From NCBI GenBank assembly GCA_021812825.1, contig JAKAMO010000007.1, positions 26,484 through 50,891 on the forward strand: a DNA stretch of 24,408 nucleotides. The letters run 5' to 3'. Made by a program: the position numbers and the translations under genes. Below, piece after piece: positions 7,786 through 14,539 of this stretch. This DNA is from a bacterium. GTDB taxonomy: Bacteria; Elusimicrobiota; Elusimicrobia; Elusimicrobiales; UBA9959. A model generated the notes under the pieces. The model saw only the letters and a program-made list of their open reading frames with translations. It was not told where the DNA came from and made no database searches. How positions within the stretch are numbered: position 1 is the stretch's first letter; every line of letters begins with the position of its first letter.

Positions 7786-8637
7786 ATGGACCGGACTTCG
7801 GCTGCCAGGGACATACTGCTGCTCGGGGCCTTCGAGGAGGCCCGCGACGCCGCCGCCAAAGCCGGAGTGGAGGTGGCCGCGCTGAAAGGCGCGGCGCTGC
7901 TGGAGCTGGGGCTCTACCAGCCGGGCGAGCGCGGCATGACGGACGCTGACGTCCTGGTCAGGCCGGCGGACCTGGAGGCTTTCGAGGGCGCGCTCAGGGA
8001 GCTTGGCTACCGGCCAATGCCCAACAGCGCCGACGCCTGGGTCCGTCCTTCGGCCGGAGAGGCTCCGCCCGCCGTCATAGACGTGCATACCGGCCTCTGG
8101 CATATCAGGGACACGGATGGCCTTTTCAGCTGGGGCCTGGAGCCTGGCCCCGGGGGGCTGGCCCTGAACAGGGAGGACCTCTTCCTGCACGCCGCCGTCC
8201 ATCCGCTGCTGCATCACGGCGAACTCACCGCGCGCGCCATAGAGGACTGCGCCCGGCTGGCAATGAGCGCTCCGGGGGACGGGGAAAAGTTCTGGGCCGG
8301 GGTCTCGCGCAAGTCCAACCTCTACGGCATACGCCCGGCGGTATGGCCGGCGGTAAGACGTCTGGCCGCGGGGCCGTGCCGGGTGCCGGAGCGGGCCCTG
8401 GAGGAGCTGCGGCCCAGAGGCGCGGAAAAGATAAAAGCGGCCCTCTTCGAAAGGGCCGCCCTGCGGCGTTCTCGTGCTCTGGAATACCTGCTGCCGGTGC
8501 TGCTGCGCCCGTCCCTGCTGGCGCGGTACGCCGTGCCGGACAGGCGCTTCATGGAGCGCCGCTACGGTTCCGCCTCCGCTTTCAGCTACGCCAGGCGCTT
8601 CCTAGGGCTGCTGGCCGCCGTCCTCCGGCGGTCTTAG
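7786..8637 (+). CDS. Nucleotidyltransferase-fold protein (NTP_transf_5 / PF14907-like)
   Basis: 283 residues. The N-terminal part shows ALKGAALLELGLYQPGERG followed by MTDADVLVRP: a Lys-Gly motif (34-35), Arg49 and the DxD pair Asp53/Asp55, then ALRELGYRP. This order (LKG...lY...R..D.D.Lv...GY) matches the uncharacterised nucleotidyltransferase family often found near polysaccharide or lasso/RiPP-type loci. The middle segment VIDVHTGLWHI and the later HAAVHPLLHHGELTARAIEDCARL are also family-like. The C-terminal 100 residues are Arg- and Ala-rich with no motif. Substrate unknown. Its 3' end overlaps the convergent response-regulator gene by 36 bases. Confidence 0.65.
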   Translation: MDRTSAARDILLLGAFEEARDAAAKAGVEVAALKGAALLELGLYQPGERGMTDADVLVRPADLEAFEGALRELGYRPMPNSADAWVRPSAGEAPPAVIDVHTGLWHIRDTDGLFSWGLEPGPGGLALNREDLFLHAAVHPLLHHGELTARAIEDCARLAMSAPGDGEKFWAGVSRKSNLYGIRPAVWPAVRRLAAGPCRVPERALEELRPRGAEKIKAALFERAALRRSRALEYLLPVLLRPSLLARYAVPDRRFMERRYGSASAFSYARRFLGLLAAVLRRS

Positions 8638-9009
8638 TCCTTTCACCAGCTCCAGCATCCTGAGCATGCTGGCCAGCCGCTCCAGCCCGGGCGGCTTTAT
8701 CACGAAATCGAAAGCTCCTTCCTTGACGGCCTTGGCGGCCATGTCGGCGTTGTCTATGCCGGTTATCAGTATGACGCAGACGTCCTTGTTCTTCTGCAGG
8801 GCCTTGAACGAGAACTCCAGCCCGGAGGCGCCGCGCAGATATACGTCGGCGATGACCACGTCGAAAGGCTTTTCGTCGAGCAGCGCGCGGGCCCGCTCGG
8901 CGTCGTCGGTGCGCGTGACCTCGATGTAGGGGAAAGCGGAGAGGATCTCCTGTATGCGGGAGATCACGTAGCCTTCGTCCTCTATCAGCAGCAGCTGTCT
9001 CTTCTGCAT
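8602..9009 (-). CDS. Single-domain response regulator
   Basis: 135 residues. Receiver domain with an acidic pocket in LLLIEDE, phospho-acceptor Asp55 in VIADVYLRG, Thr83 in LITG and Lys105 in VIKPPG. A short charged tail (RPPEDGGQQP) follows the last helix; there is no output domain. It starts 7 bases after the stop of the HD-GYP gene, with GGCGGA upstream of the ATG as a possible ribosome site, so the two are probably co-expressed. HD-GYP enzymes are often controlled by receivers, here on a separate polypeptide. Its last 36 bases overlap the convergent nucleotidyltransferase-like gene. Confidence 0.88.
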   Translation of the reverse strand: MQKRQLLLIEDEGYVISRIQEILSAFPYIEVTRTDDAERARALLDEKPFDVVIADVYLRGASGLEFSFKALQKNKDVCVILITGIDNADMAAKAVKEGAFDFVIKPPGLERLASMLRMLELVKGLRPPEDGGQQP

Positions 9010-9016
9010 GGTCCGC

Positions 9017-10228
9017 CTACCAGTCCACCCACCAACGCGCGAGTTCCGCCTTGGCCGCGCATTTCTGGTTGCGCCCCTTCAGTTCGGACGGAGTGATAGG
9101 ATGTTCTATCGAGACCAGCGGGTGCTCCTTCAGGTCGGCCAGCTGGCCTTCGGCCGGAGTCAGGTCCTGGCGCAGCAGTATCTCCACCAGCGGTTTGGTC
9201 AGCAGGCCGCGGTTGGGCATCAGTACGCGGGCCGTCTCGCCGGTGGAGAGGACTATGAGAGAGCCGGGGGGATACATCGACAGGCAGGCCAGCAGCAGCT
9301 TGACCGGCCTGGCGTTGAAACCGCGGCCTTCCTTCTCGATGAGCTCCCTGACCGCCTCATGCGGCGGGAGCGCGTCCCGCCACGGCCGCTGATGGGACAT
9401 TGCCTCGTAGGCGTCGGCTATTCCTATGATCTGGGCCAGCGGGTCTATCTCCTCGCTGGAAAGCCTGTCCGGGTAGCCGGATCCGTCGCTGCGCTCGTGG
9501 ACCTGCAGCACTATGCGGCGGGCCCGGTCCTTGACCTTGTAGTCCAGGTCCACTATCCGGTCCAGCTTCGCGGCTCCGGCCTCGGCGTGCAGCGTCATTT
9601 CCGCGAGTTCCGGCTCTCCCAGCCGGCCCGGGGTGTTGTAAAGGGCGGAGAAGCTGGTCATCCCGGCGTCGTGGGCCATGGCGCAGAAGCCGAGCAGGCC
9701 CAGCTCCTGCTGGTCGAGACCGGCCTCCATGCCCATCGCCAGGGAGAGCACGAAGGTGTTGGCGGTATGTCCGCGCAGGTAGTCGTCCGCGGTGGAGTAG
9801 GCCGTCAGCCCCAGCAGGACCGGGTTCTCCCTCAGCGCGTTGACGGTCGCGGAAGCCAGCGCGATGATGGATTCGTACTTCTCGGTATATTCTTCGTCCG
9901 AAGCTTTCAGGTACTGGGCGGCCTGGCGCAGCAGGCGCGAATACGCCTCCCTGGCCTCGGCCTCCAGCTCGCGGTACGGCTTCTTTCCGGCCTTCTTCTC
10001 CTGCGACGTGGGGCGCTCCGGCGGTTTCGCCGGTTCCGGCGGCGCGGCTTCGCGGGCCGGCGGCTTCTCCGGAGCGGCCGGTGCCGGTTCGGGGGGCTCG
10101 GCGTGTTCCTCGCAGCGCGCCTCGAAGGCCGTCCTTTCTTCGGCGGGCGGCGGCGGAGGGGGTGGCAGCTTCCTCGCTCTGGGCGTCGCCGACTCCTCCT
10201 TCAGCTTCTTCAGATCGGAAAAACGCAT
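9017..10228 (-). CDS. HD-GYP domain protein (probable c-di-GMP phosphodiesterase)
   Basis: 403 residues. The first 80 are low-complexity and Pro/Glu/Ala-rich, including a run of seven prolines, followed by a helical linker. The HD-GYP domain spans roughly 145-330: His154, the HD pair His186-Asp187 in AMAHDAGM, His214, and the diagnostic HERSDGSGYP (244-253), then ADAYEAMSHQRPWR. All expected metal ligands and the GYP loop are present, so cyclic-di-GMP (or related cyclic dinucleotide) hydrolysis is likely. The C-terminal 100 residues include VLLSTGETARVLMPN-like beta-rich sequence common after HD-GYP domains. It is the first gene of a two-gene unit with the downstream receiver protein. A TATAAT lies only 6 bases before the ATG and no Shine-Dalgarno is seen, so the transcript may be leaderless. 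Confidence 0.87.
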   Translation of the reverse strand: MRFSDLKKLKEESATPRARKLPPPPPPPAEERTAFEARCEEHAEPPEPAPAAPEKPPAREAAPPEPAKPPERPTSQEKKAGKKPYRELEAEAREAYSRLLRQAAQYLKASDEEYTEKYESIIALASATVNALRENPVLLGLTAYSTADDYLRGHTANTFVLSLAMGMEAGLDQQELGLLGFCAMAHDAGMTSFSALYNTPGRLGEPELAEMTLHAEAGAAKLDRIVDLDYKVKDRARRIVLQVHERSDGSGYPDRLSSEEIDPLAQIIGIADAYEAMSHQRPWRDALPPHEAVRELIEKEGRGFNARPVKLLLACLSMYPPGSLIVLSTGETARVLMPNRGLLTKPLVEILLRQDLTPAEGQLADLKEHPLVSIEHPITPSELKGRNQKCAAKAELARWWVDW

Positions 10229-10304
10229 GGTATTATTATACCCCGCGGTGGTTAAGAAATGATTACAAAATGATTAAACCCGCGCCCCCCTGGCCGGGCA
10301 GCCC
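10229..10304 (-). promoter_or_regulatory. Candidate promoter of the HD-GYP gene
   Basis: TATAAT on the minus strand at 10240-10235 ends six bases before the ATG at 10228. No good -35 hexamer was found at 16-18 base spacing. If this is the real -10 box, transcription would begin at or next to the start codon. The same gap follows the stop of the GNAT-type gene and contains no clear intrinsic terminator. Confidence 0.35.
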
Positions 10305-11417
10305 TTACAGGTCCTTGCGGTAGATGCGGTACTTGCGGTAGAGTTTGCCGCCTATAGCTTCGATGGTGTTGTTGATAAGCTCGTTGTTCTCGAGCGTCCA
10401 GGAGAGTTCGGCGGACTTCCAGCCCAGCTTTTTGGCCGAGAGGAGGGCCTGTTTTATCAGCAGCAGCTCTATGCCCTTTCCCCGGAATTCCTTCTTTACC
10501 CCCAGGGTGAGCATGCGGCCGCGGTCGAGCTTGTAGGTGAACCGGTAGAGGAAGGGCAGTATGTTGAGCGGATTGAGGGAGCCGCGGACCGGCTTCAGGG
10601 CTATGTTGAAGTCGGGCAGCATCAGGCAGAAGGCGGCGGGCTTGCCCTCGTAGCGCGCGAAGAAGAGGTATTCCGGCTTCAGCACCGGCTTGAAGGCCGC
10701 CGCCATGTCGTCGAGTTCCTCGTCGGTCATCGGCACGAAGCCCCAGTTCTTCTCCCAGGCCGAGTTGTAGACGTCCTTGACCTCGCCCAGCGCCCCGTTG
10801 ATGTCCTTGACGTCGGCGAAATGGACGGTGACCTTGCCGTCCCGGGTCATGCGTGACAGTATCTTGTCGAAGCGCTCCGGGAACCCGTTGGCCGTCTCGT
10901 AATTGTAGGCGTAGAGGTCCTTGGCCTTGCCGTAGCCGGCCGTCTCGGCCAGCGCGAGGTAATAAGGCGGATTGTACGGCATCATGACCACGGGGGGGAA
11001 GTCGAAGCCTTCCGAGAGCATGCCGCAGGTCTCGTTGGTTGAGGGATTGACCGGTCCTATCGAGCAGTCCATGCCGCGGGCCTTAAGCCAGGCCCCGGCG
11101 GCCGAGAACAGCTGCGCCGCGGCCTCCTTGTCGTCCTCGCAGTCGAAGAAGCCGAAGAAGCCGGTGCGGTCGCCGTGGAAATTGTTGTAGGCGTGGTTGA
11201 CTATGGCGGCTATGCGCCCGACCGGGCGGCCGTCCCTGCAGGCCATGAACATCTTGCGTTCGCCGTGCCGCCAGAAGGGGTGGCCGGTATGCAGCAGGTG
11301 CGCGACGTCCTTTTTGAGGTCGGCGGCCCAGAAAGGGTTGTCCCTGAACAGGTTATACGGGTAGTCTACGAACAGGCCGAGGTCGCTCTCGGGTATTTCC
11401 CTTATTTCGGCGGGCAT
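10305..11417 (-). CDS. bcerS: GNAT-superfamily acyltransferase, putative bacterial ceramide synthase (bCerS)
   Basis: 370 residues, about twice a simple GNAT. The C-terminal 70 residues form a GNAT core with the acyl-CoA loop VKKEFRGKGIELLLI (about 307-321) and end in ELSWTLENNELIN..IE.IGG.LYRKYRIY. The middle carries GPVNPSTNETCGMLSEGFDF (about 121-140), PPVVMMPYNPPYY and GKAKDLYAY. This arrangement resembles the bacterial proteins annotated as N-acetyltransferases that were shown in Caulobacter to act as ceramide synthase, acylating the amine of 3-oxosphinganine. The main support is position: it starts 12 bases after the stop of a serine palmitoyltransferase-type gene. The GNAT assignment is firm; the ceramide role is inference from family resemblance and neighbour. 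No Shine-Dalgarno is visible. Confidence 0.65.
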   Translation of the reverse strand: MPAEIREIPESDLGLFVDYPYNLFRDNPFWAADLKKDVAHLLHTGHPFWRHGERKMFMACRDGRPVGRIAAIVNHAYNNFHGDRTGFFGFFDCEDDKEAAAQLFSAAGAWLKARGMDCSIGPVNPSTNETCGMLSEGFDFPPVVMMPYNPPYYLALAETAGYGKAKDLYAYNYETANGFPERFDKILSRMTRDGKVTVHFADVKDINGALGEVKDVYNSAWEKNWGFVPMTDEELDDMAAAFKPVLKPEYLFFARYEGKPAAFCLMLPDFNIALKPVRGSLNPLNILPFLYRFTYKLDRGRMLTLGVKKEFRGKGIELLLIKQALLSAKKLGWKSAELSWTLENNELINNTIEAIGGKLYRKYRIYRKDL

Positions 11418-11429
11418 GGCTGGGCCCGT

Positions 11430-12653
11430 CTATTTGGCCGCGTGGGCAGGCCTGGTCTTTATGACCTTCCTGACGCAGCCTTCGAAGATGTCCAGCGCGT
11501 TGTCCAGCTGCTCACGGGTATGTGTGGCCGTGACCACTACGCGCAAGAGCGACCGCTTTGGGGGCACGGCCGGGCTGACCACCGGGTTGGTGAACAGGCC
11601 GTTGTCGTAGAGCATGCGCCAAAGCATGAAGGTCTTCTCGTTGTCGCCGATGATGACCGGGATGATCGGGGTGGCGGTCTCGCCGGTGTTGAGGCCGAGG
11701 GCCTTGAAGCGCTTCATCAGGTAGGCGGAGTTGTCCCAGAGCTTTCTGATGCGCTGGGGTTCTTCCTGGATGATGTCTATGGCCTTTGCGATGGAGGCCA
11801 CCGAGGAGGGCGGCAGGGCCGCCGAGAAGATCATCGAGCGGGAAACGTGCTGGATGTAGTGGATGATGTCCTCGTCGCCCACCACGAAGCCGCCTACCGA
11901 GGCGAAGGACTTCGAGCAGGTGCCTACCACCAGGTCCACGTCCTTGCTGGTGAGGCCGAAATGCTCCATAGTGCCGTGGCCGTGCTTGCCGAGCACGCCG
12001 GTGGCGTGCGCGTCGTCCACCATCAGGCGCGCGCCGTGCTTCTTGCAGACCTTGGAGATCTCCGGGACGGGGGAGATGTCGCCTTCCATAGAGAAGACGC
12101 CGTCCACTATGACCAGCTTGCCGTGGCCGGGGCCGATGTCCTTCAGGACGCGGTCCAGGTCGGCGGGATTGTTGTGCTTGAAGCGGCGCACCTCGCCGTG
12201 CGACAGGCGGCAGCCGTCCAGGATGCTGGCGTGGTCAAGCTTGTCGACCACCGCGAAATCTCCCTTGCCGACCAGGGCGCTGACCACGCCCAGGTTCATC
12301 TGGTAGCCGGTGGCGTAGATCAGGGCGGCCTCGCGGCCTTTGAAGGCGGCCAGCTTCTTTTCCAGGTCCGTGTGCAGCACGGTGTTGCCGTTCAGGAAGC
12401 GCGAGCCGGCCACGCCGGTCCCGTACTTCTTGACCGCGTCTATGGCGGCCTGCTTCATGCGGGGGTCGTTCGCGAGACCCAGGTAGTTGTTGGAGCCGAA
12501 CATGATGAACTTCTTGCCCTGTATGGTCACTTCCGGGGCCTGTTCGGACTCGAGTTCCTTGAAATAGGGGTAGATGCCCGACTCGATGAGCTGGCGGGCG
12601 ATGGTGAAGCTGCGGCACTTGTCGAAAATGTCGGTCATAGGTAATATCGTCAT
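11430..12653 (-). CDS. spt: Serine palmitoyltransferase-type alpha-oxoamine synthase
   Basis: 407 residues. A PLP enzyme of the family that joins an amino acid to an acyl thioester with loss of CO2. Visible: GSNNYLGL (53-60), YGTGVAGSRFLNGNTVLH (77-94), PLP-stacking His141 in KLDHASI, Asp213 and His216 in DDAHATG, Schiff-base Lys248 in GTCSKSF, and the C-terminal NPVVSPAVPP...LLRVVVTATHT. The IMFGSNNYLGL start, GSRFLNG and NPVVSPAVP read like Bacteroidetes-type serine palmitoyltransferases rather than BioF or glycine C-acetyltransferase (Kbl), which are the alternatives. The expected product is 3-oxosphinganine from serine and palmitoyl-CoA/ACP. Two starts are possible, at 12653 and at 12638 (MTDIFDKC); neither has a Shine-Dalgarno. 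The next gene is the GNAT-type putative ceramide synthase. Confidence 0.8.
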   Translation of the reverse strand: MTILPMTDIFDKCRSFTIARQLIESGIYPYFKELESEQAPEVTIQGKKFIMFGSNNYLGLANDPRMKQAAIDAVKKYGTGVAGSRFLNGNTVLHTDLEKKLAAFKGREAALIYATGYQMNLGVVSALVGKGDFAVVDKLDHASILDGCRLSHGEVRRFKHNNPADLDRVLKDIGPGHGKLVIVDGVFSMEGDISPVPEISKVCKKHGARLMVDDAHATGVLGKHGHGTMEHFGLTSKDVDLVVGTCSKSFASVGGFVVGDEDIIHYIQHVSRSMIFSAALPPSSVASIAKAIDIIQEEPQRIRKLWDNSAYLMKRFKALGLNTGETATPIIPVIIGDNEKTFMLWRMLYDNGLFTNPVVSPAVPPKRSLLRVVVTATHTREQLDNALDIFEGCVRKVIKTRPAHAAK

Positions 12654-12695
12654 ATTTTATTAAATTGGGGGGAGCTTTAGGGGAAAAAATGGGGG

Positions 12696-13163
12696 TCAGG
12701 AGCGGCAGAGTTTCCTGGCCAGCGCGGTGGTCGAGCGTCCCTTCAGCAGGGGTACCAGCCTTACCATGCCGGCATACTCGGCTCCCACGACGGTACCGTT
12801 GGTATAATCCGCGCCTTTTACCAGCACGTCAGGCCTGAGGGCTTTTATCAGCTTCAGGGGGGTATCTTCTCCGAATACGACCACGGCGTCCACGGCCTGC
12901 AGGGCGGCCAGCACCAGAGCCCTGTCCCGCGCCTTATTGATCGGACGGGCGGGGCCCTTGAGGCGGCGCACCGAAGCGTCGGAATTGAGGCCGAGGAAGA
13001 GGAAATCCCCGAAAGAGCGGGCCTTTTCGATAGAATAGATATGTCCGGCGTGCAGCAGGTCGAAGCAGCCGTTGGTGAAGACCGCCATCCTGCCCGCCTT
13101 CCTGAGCGCGGCCCGCAGTGCCAGCGCCTTCTTGAGAGGGACTATTTTGCCGGTGGTGCGCAT
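12696..13163 (-). CDS. rfaE2: D-glycero-beta-D-manno-heptose 1-phosphate adenylyltransferase
   Basis: 155 residues, the usual size of the stand-alone nucleotidyltransferase domain of HldE. Motifs: VFTNGCFDLLHAGH (28-41, containing the HxGH-type nucleotidyl-transfer site), GLNSDASVRRLKG (58-70), RPINKARDRALVLAAL, VFGEDTPLKLIKALRPDVLVKGADY, and STTALARKL at the end. It activates heptose-1-phosphate with ATP (or CTP) on the way to the ADP-heptose used in LPS inner core. The kinase partner (RfaE1) is not in the window. The ATG directly follows the accC stop codon, so the two are co-translated neighbours. It implies an LPS-type outer membrane. Confidence 0.9.
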   Translation of the reverse strand: MRTTGKIVPLKKALALRAALRKAGRMAVFTNGCFDLLHAGHIYSIEKARSFGDFLFLGLNSDASVRRLKGPARPINKARDRALVLAALQAVDAVVVFGEDTPLKLIKALRPDVLVKGADYTNGTVVGAEYAGMVRLVPLLKGRSTTALARKLCRS

Positions 13164-14522
13164 CTACTTGCCGGCGGCCTCCGCGGGAGCGAGCAGGCGT
13201 TCCATGAAGCCGGTGTCGGTCTTGCCGGTCTTGAAGCCCTCGCTCTGCACTATCAGGCGGTGGGCGTCTATCGTGGTCTTTATGCCGGAGACCTTGAAGT
13301 CCCTCAGGGCCCTGGCCGACCTGGCGACCGCCAGCTCGCGGGTCTGGTCCCAGACTATCAGTTTGGCCAGCATGCTGTCGTAATAGATAGGGAGGTTGTA
13401 GCCGGAATAGACGTGCGTGTCCACCCGTATGCCGGGGCCGCCGGGGACGAGCCACTCCTCTACCCGGCCCACGGACGGCAGGAAGTTCCTGGAGAAATCC
13501 TCGGCGTTGACGCGGTGCTCTATCGCGTGGCCGCGGTACGGCACGCTGTGGGAGGCCGTGTAGGAGAGGCTCTCCCCGGAGGCGGCCAGCAGCTGCTCGC
13601 GCACCAGGTCGAAGCCGGTGATGAACTCGGTGACCGGGTGCTCGACCTGCAGGCGCGTGTTGACCTCCATGAAATAGAACTCGCCGGTCTGCGTCAGCAG
13701 GAATTCCACGGTGCCCACGCCCACGTAGTTGGCGGCGTTGGCCAGCTTAACGGCGGCCTCCTCCAGCTTCTCGCGCAGTTTCTTGTCCACCGCAGGCGAG
13801 GGGGATTCCTCCACCAGCTTCTGATGACGGCGCTGTATGGAGCAGTCGCGCTCCGGGAAGGCCAGCGTGTGGCCGTGCGTGTCGCGCGCGAACTGCACTT
13901 CTATGTGGCGCGGCAGCTCGATGTACTTCTCGAAATAGACCTCGCCGTTGCCGAAGGCGGCCTTGGCCTCGCTGGAGGCCATCGTCATTTCCTTCTCCAG
14001 CTGGGACTCCTCGCGCACGATGCGGATGCCCTTGCCGCCGCCGCCGGCGGCTGCCTTGATCATCAGCGGGAAGCCGATCTTCTCGGCCTCGCTCTTGAAG
14101 TTCCTGCCCACGCATTCTTTGGTGCCCGGGGTCACGGGCACGCCGGCCTTCATGGCCACCTTGCGGGCCTCGGCCTTGTGGCCCAGCTGCTGTATGGACT
14201 TGGGGGACGGCCCGATGAACGCGAGACCGTTGTCGCGGCAGGCGGCGGAGAAGTCCGCGTTCTCGGACAGGAAGCCGTAGCCGGGGTGTATGGCGTCGGC
14301 GCCGGTGACCGTGGCGGCGGAGATGATGGCCGGTATGCTGAGGTAGCTCTCCTTGGCTATGGCCGGGCCTATGCAGACCGCCTCGTCCGCCAGCCGGACG
14401 TGCAGGGAGGAGCGGTCGGCCTCGGAGTACACCGCCACCGAGCTTACGCCCATCTCGCGCAGGGTGCGTATCACCCGTACCGCTATCTCGCCGCGGTTGG
14501 CGATCAGTACTTTCTTGAACAT
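13164..14522 (-). CDS. accC: Biotin carboxylase subunit of acetyl-CoA carboxylase
   Basis: 452 residues, typical AccC length. The N-terminal MFKKVLIANRGEIAVRVIRT, HPGYGFLSEN, the ATP-grasp glycine loop KAAAGGGGKGIRIV, the HIEVQF segment, RDCSIQRRHQKLVEE and the catalytic MEVNTRLQVEHPVTE are all intact. The protein carboxylates biotin on the carrier protein using ATP and bicarbonate, the first half of malonyl-CoA formation for fatty-acid synthesis. GGAGG (minus strand, about 8 bases before the ATG) is a good ribosome site. It ends with TAG immediately before the rfaE2 ATG. In most genomes accB abuts accC; here a large zinc-ribbon protein gene lies between them. Accessory carboxylase families (e.g. 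PccA) are longer, so AccC is preferred. Confidence 0.95.
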   Translation of the reverse strand: MFKKVLIANRGEIAVRVIRTLREMGVSSVAVYSEADRSSLHVRLADEAVCIGPAIAKESYLSIPAIISAATVTGADAIHPGYGFLSENADFSAACRDNGLAFIGPSPKSIQQLGHKAEARKVAMKAGVPVTPGTKECVGRNFKSEAEKIGFPLMIKAAAGGGGKGIRIVREESQLEKEMTMASSEAKAAFGNGEVYFEKYIELPRHIEVQFARDTHGHTLAFPERDCSIQRRHQKLVEESPSPAVDKKLREKLEEAAVKLANAANYVGVGTVEFLLTQTGEFYFMEVNTRLQVEHPVTEFITGFDLVREQLLAASGESLSYTASHSVPYRGHAIEHRVNAEDFSRNFLPSVGRVEEWLVPGGPGIRVDTHVYSGYNLPIYYDSMLAKLIVWDQTRELAVARSARALRDFKVSGIKTTIDAHRLIVQSEGFKTGKTDTGFMERLLAPAEAAGK

Positions 14523-14539
14523 ATTGCCTCCAAGATCAA

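Noticed and set aside
7336..8217. N-terminal extension of the minus-strand response regulator to 410 residues
   Set aside because: The extension lacks domain motifs and lies opposite the PilZ and nucleotidyltransferase-like genes. The receiver fold starts exactly at the ATG at 7335.
11430..12653. Glycine C-acetyltransferase (Kbl) or BioF identity for the alpha-oxoamine synthase
   Set aside because: Not excluded by residues alone, but no threonine dehydrogenase or biotin synthesis gene is nearby, and the sequence motifs and GNAT neighbour fit serine palmitoyltransferase better.
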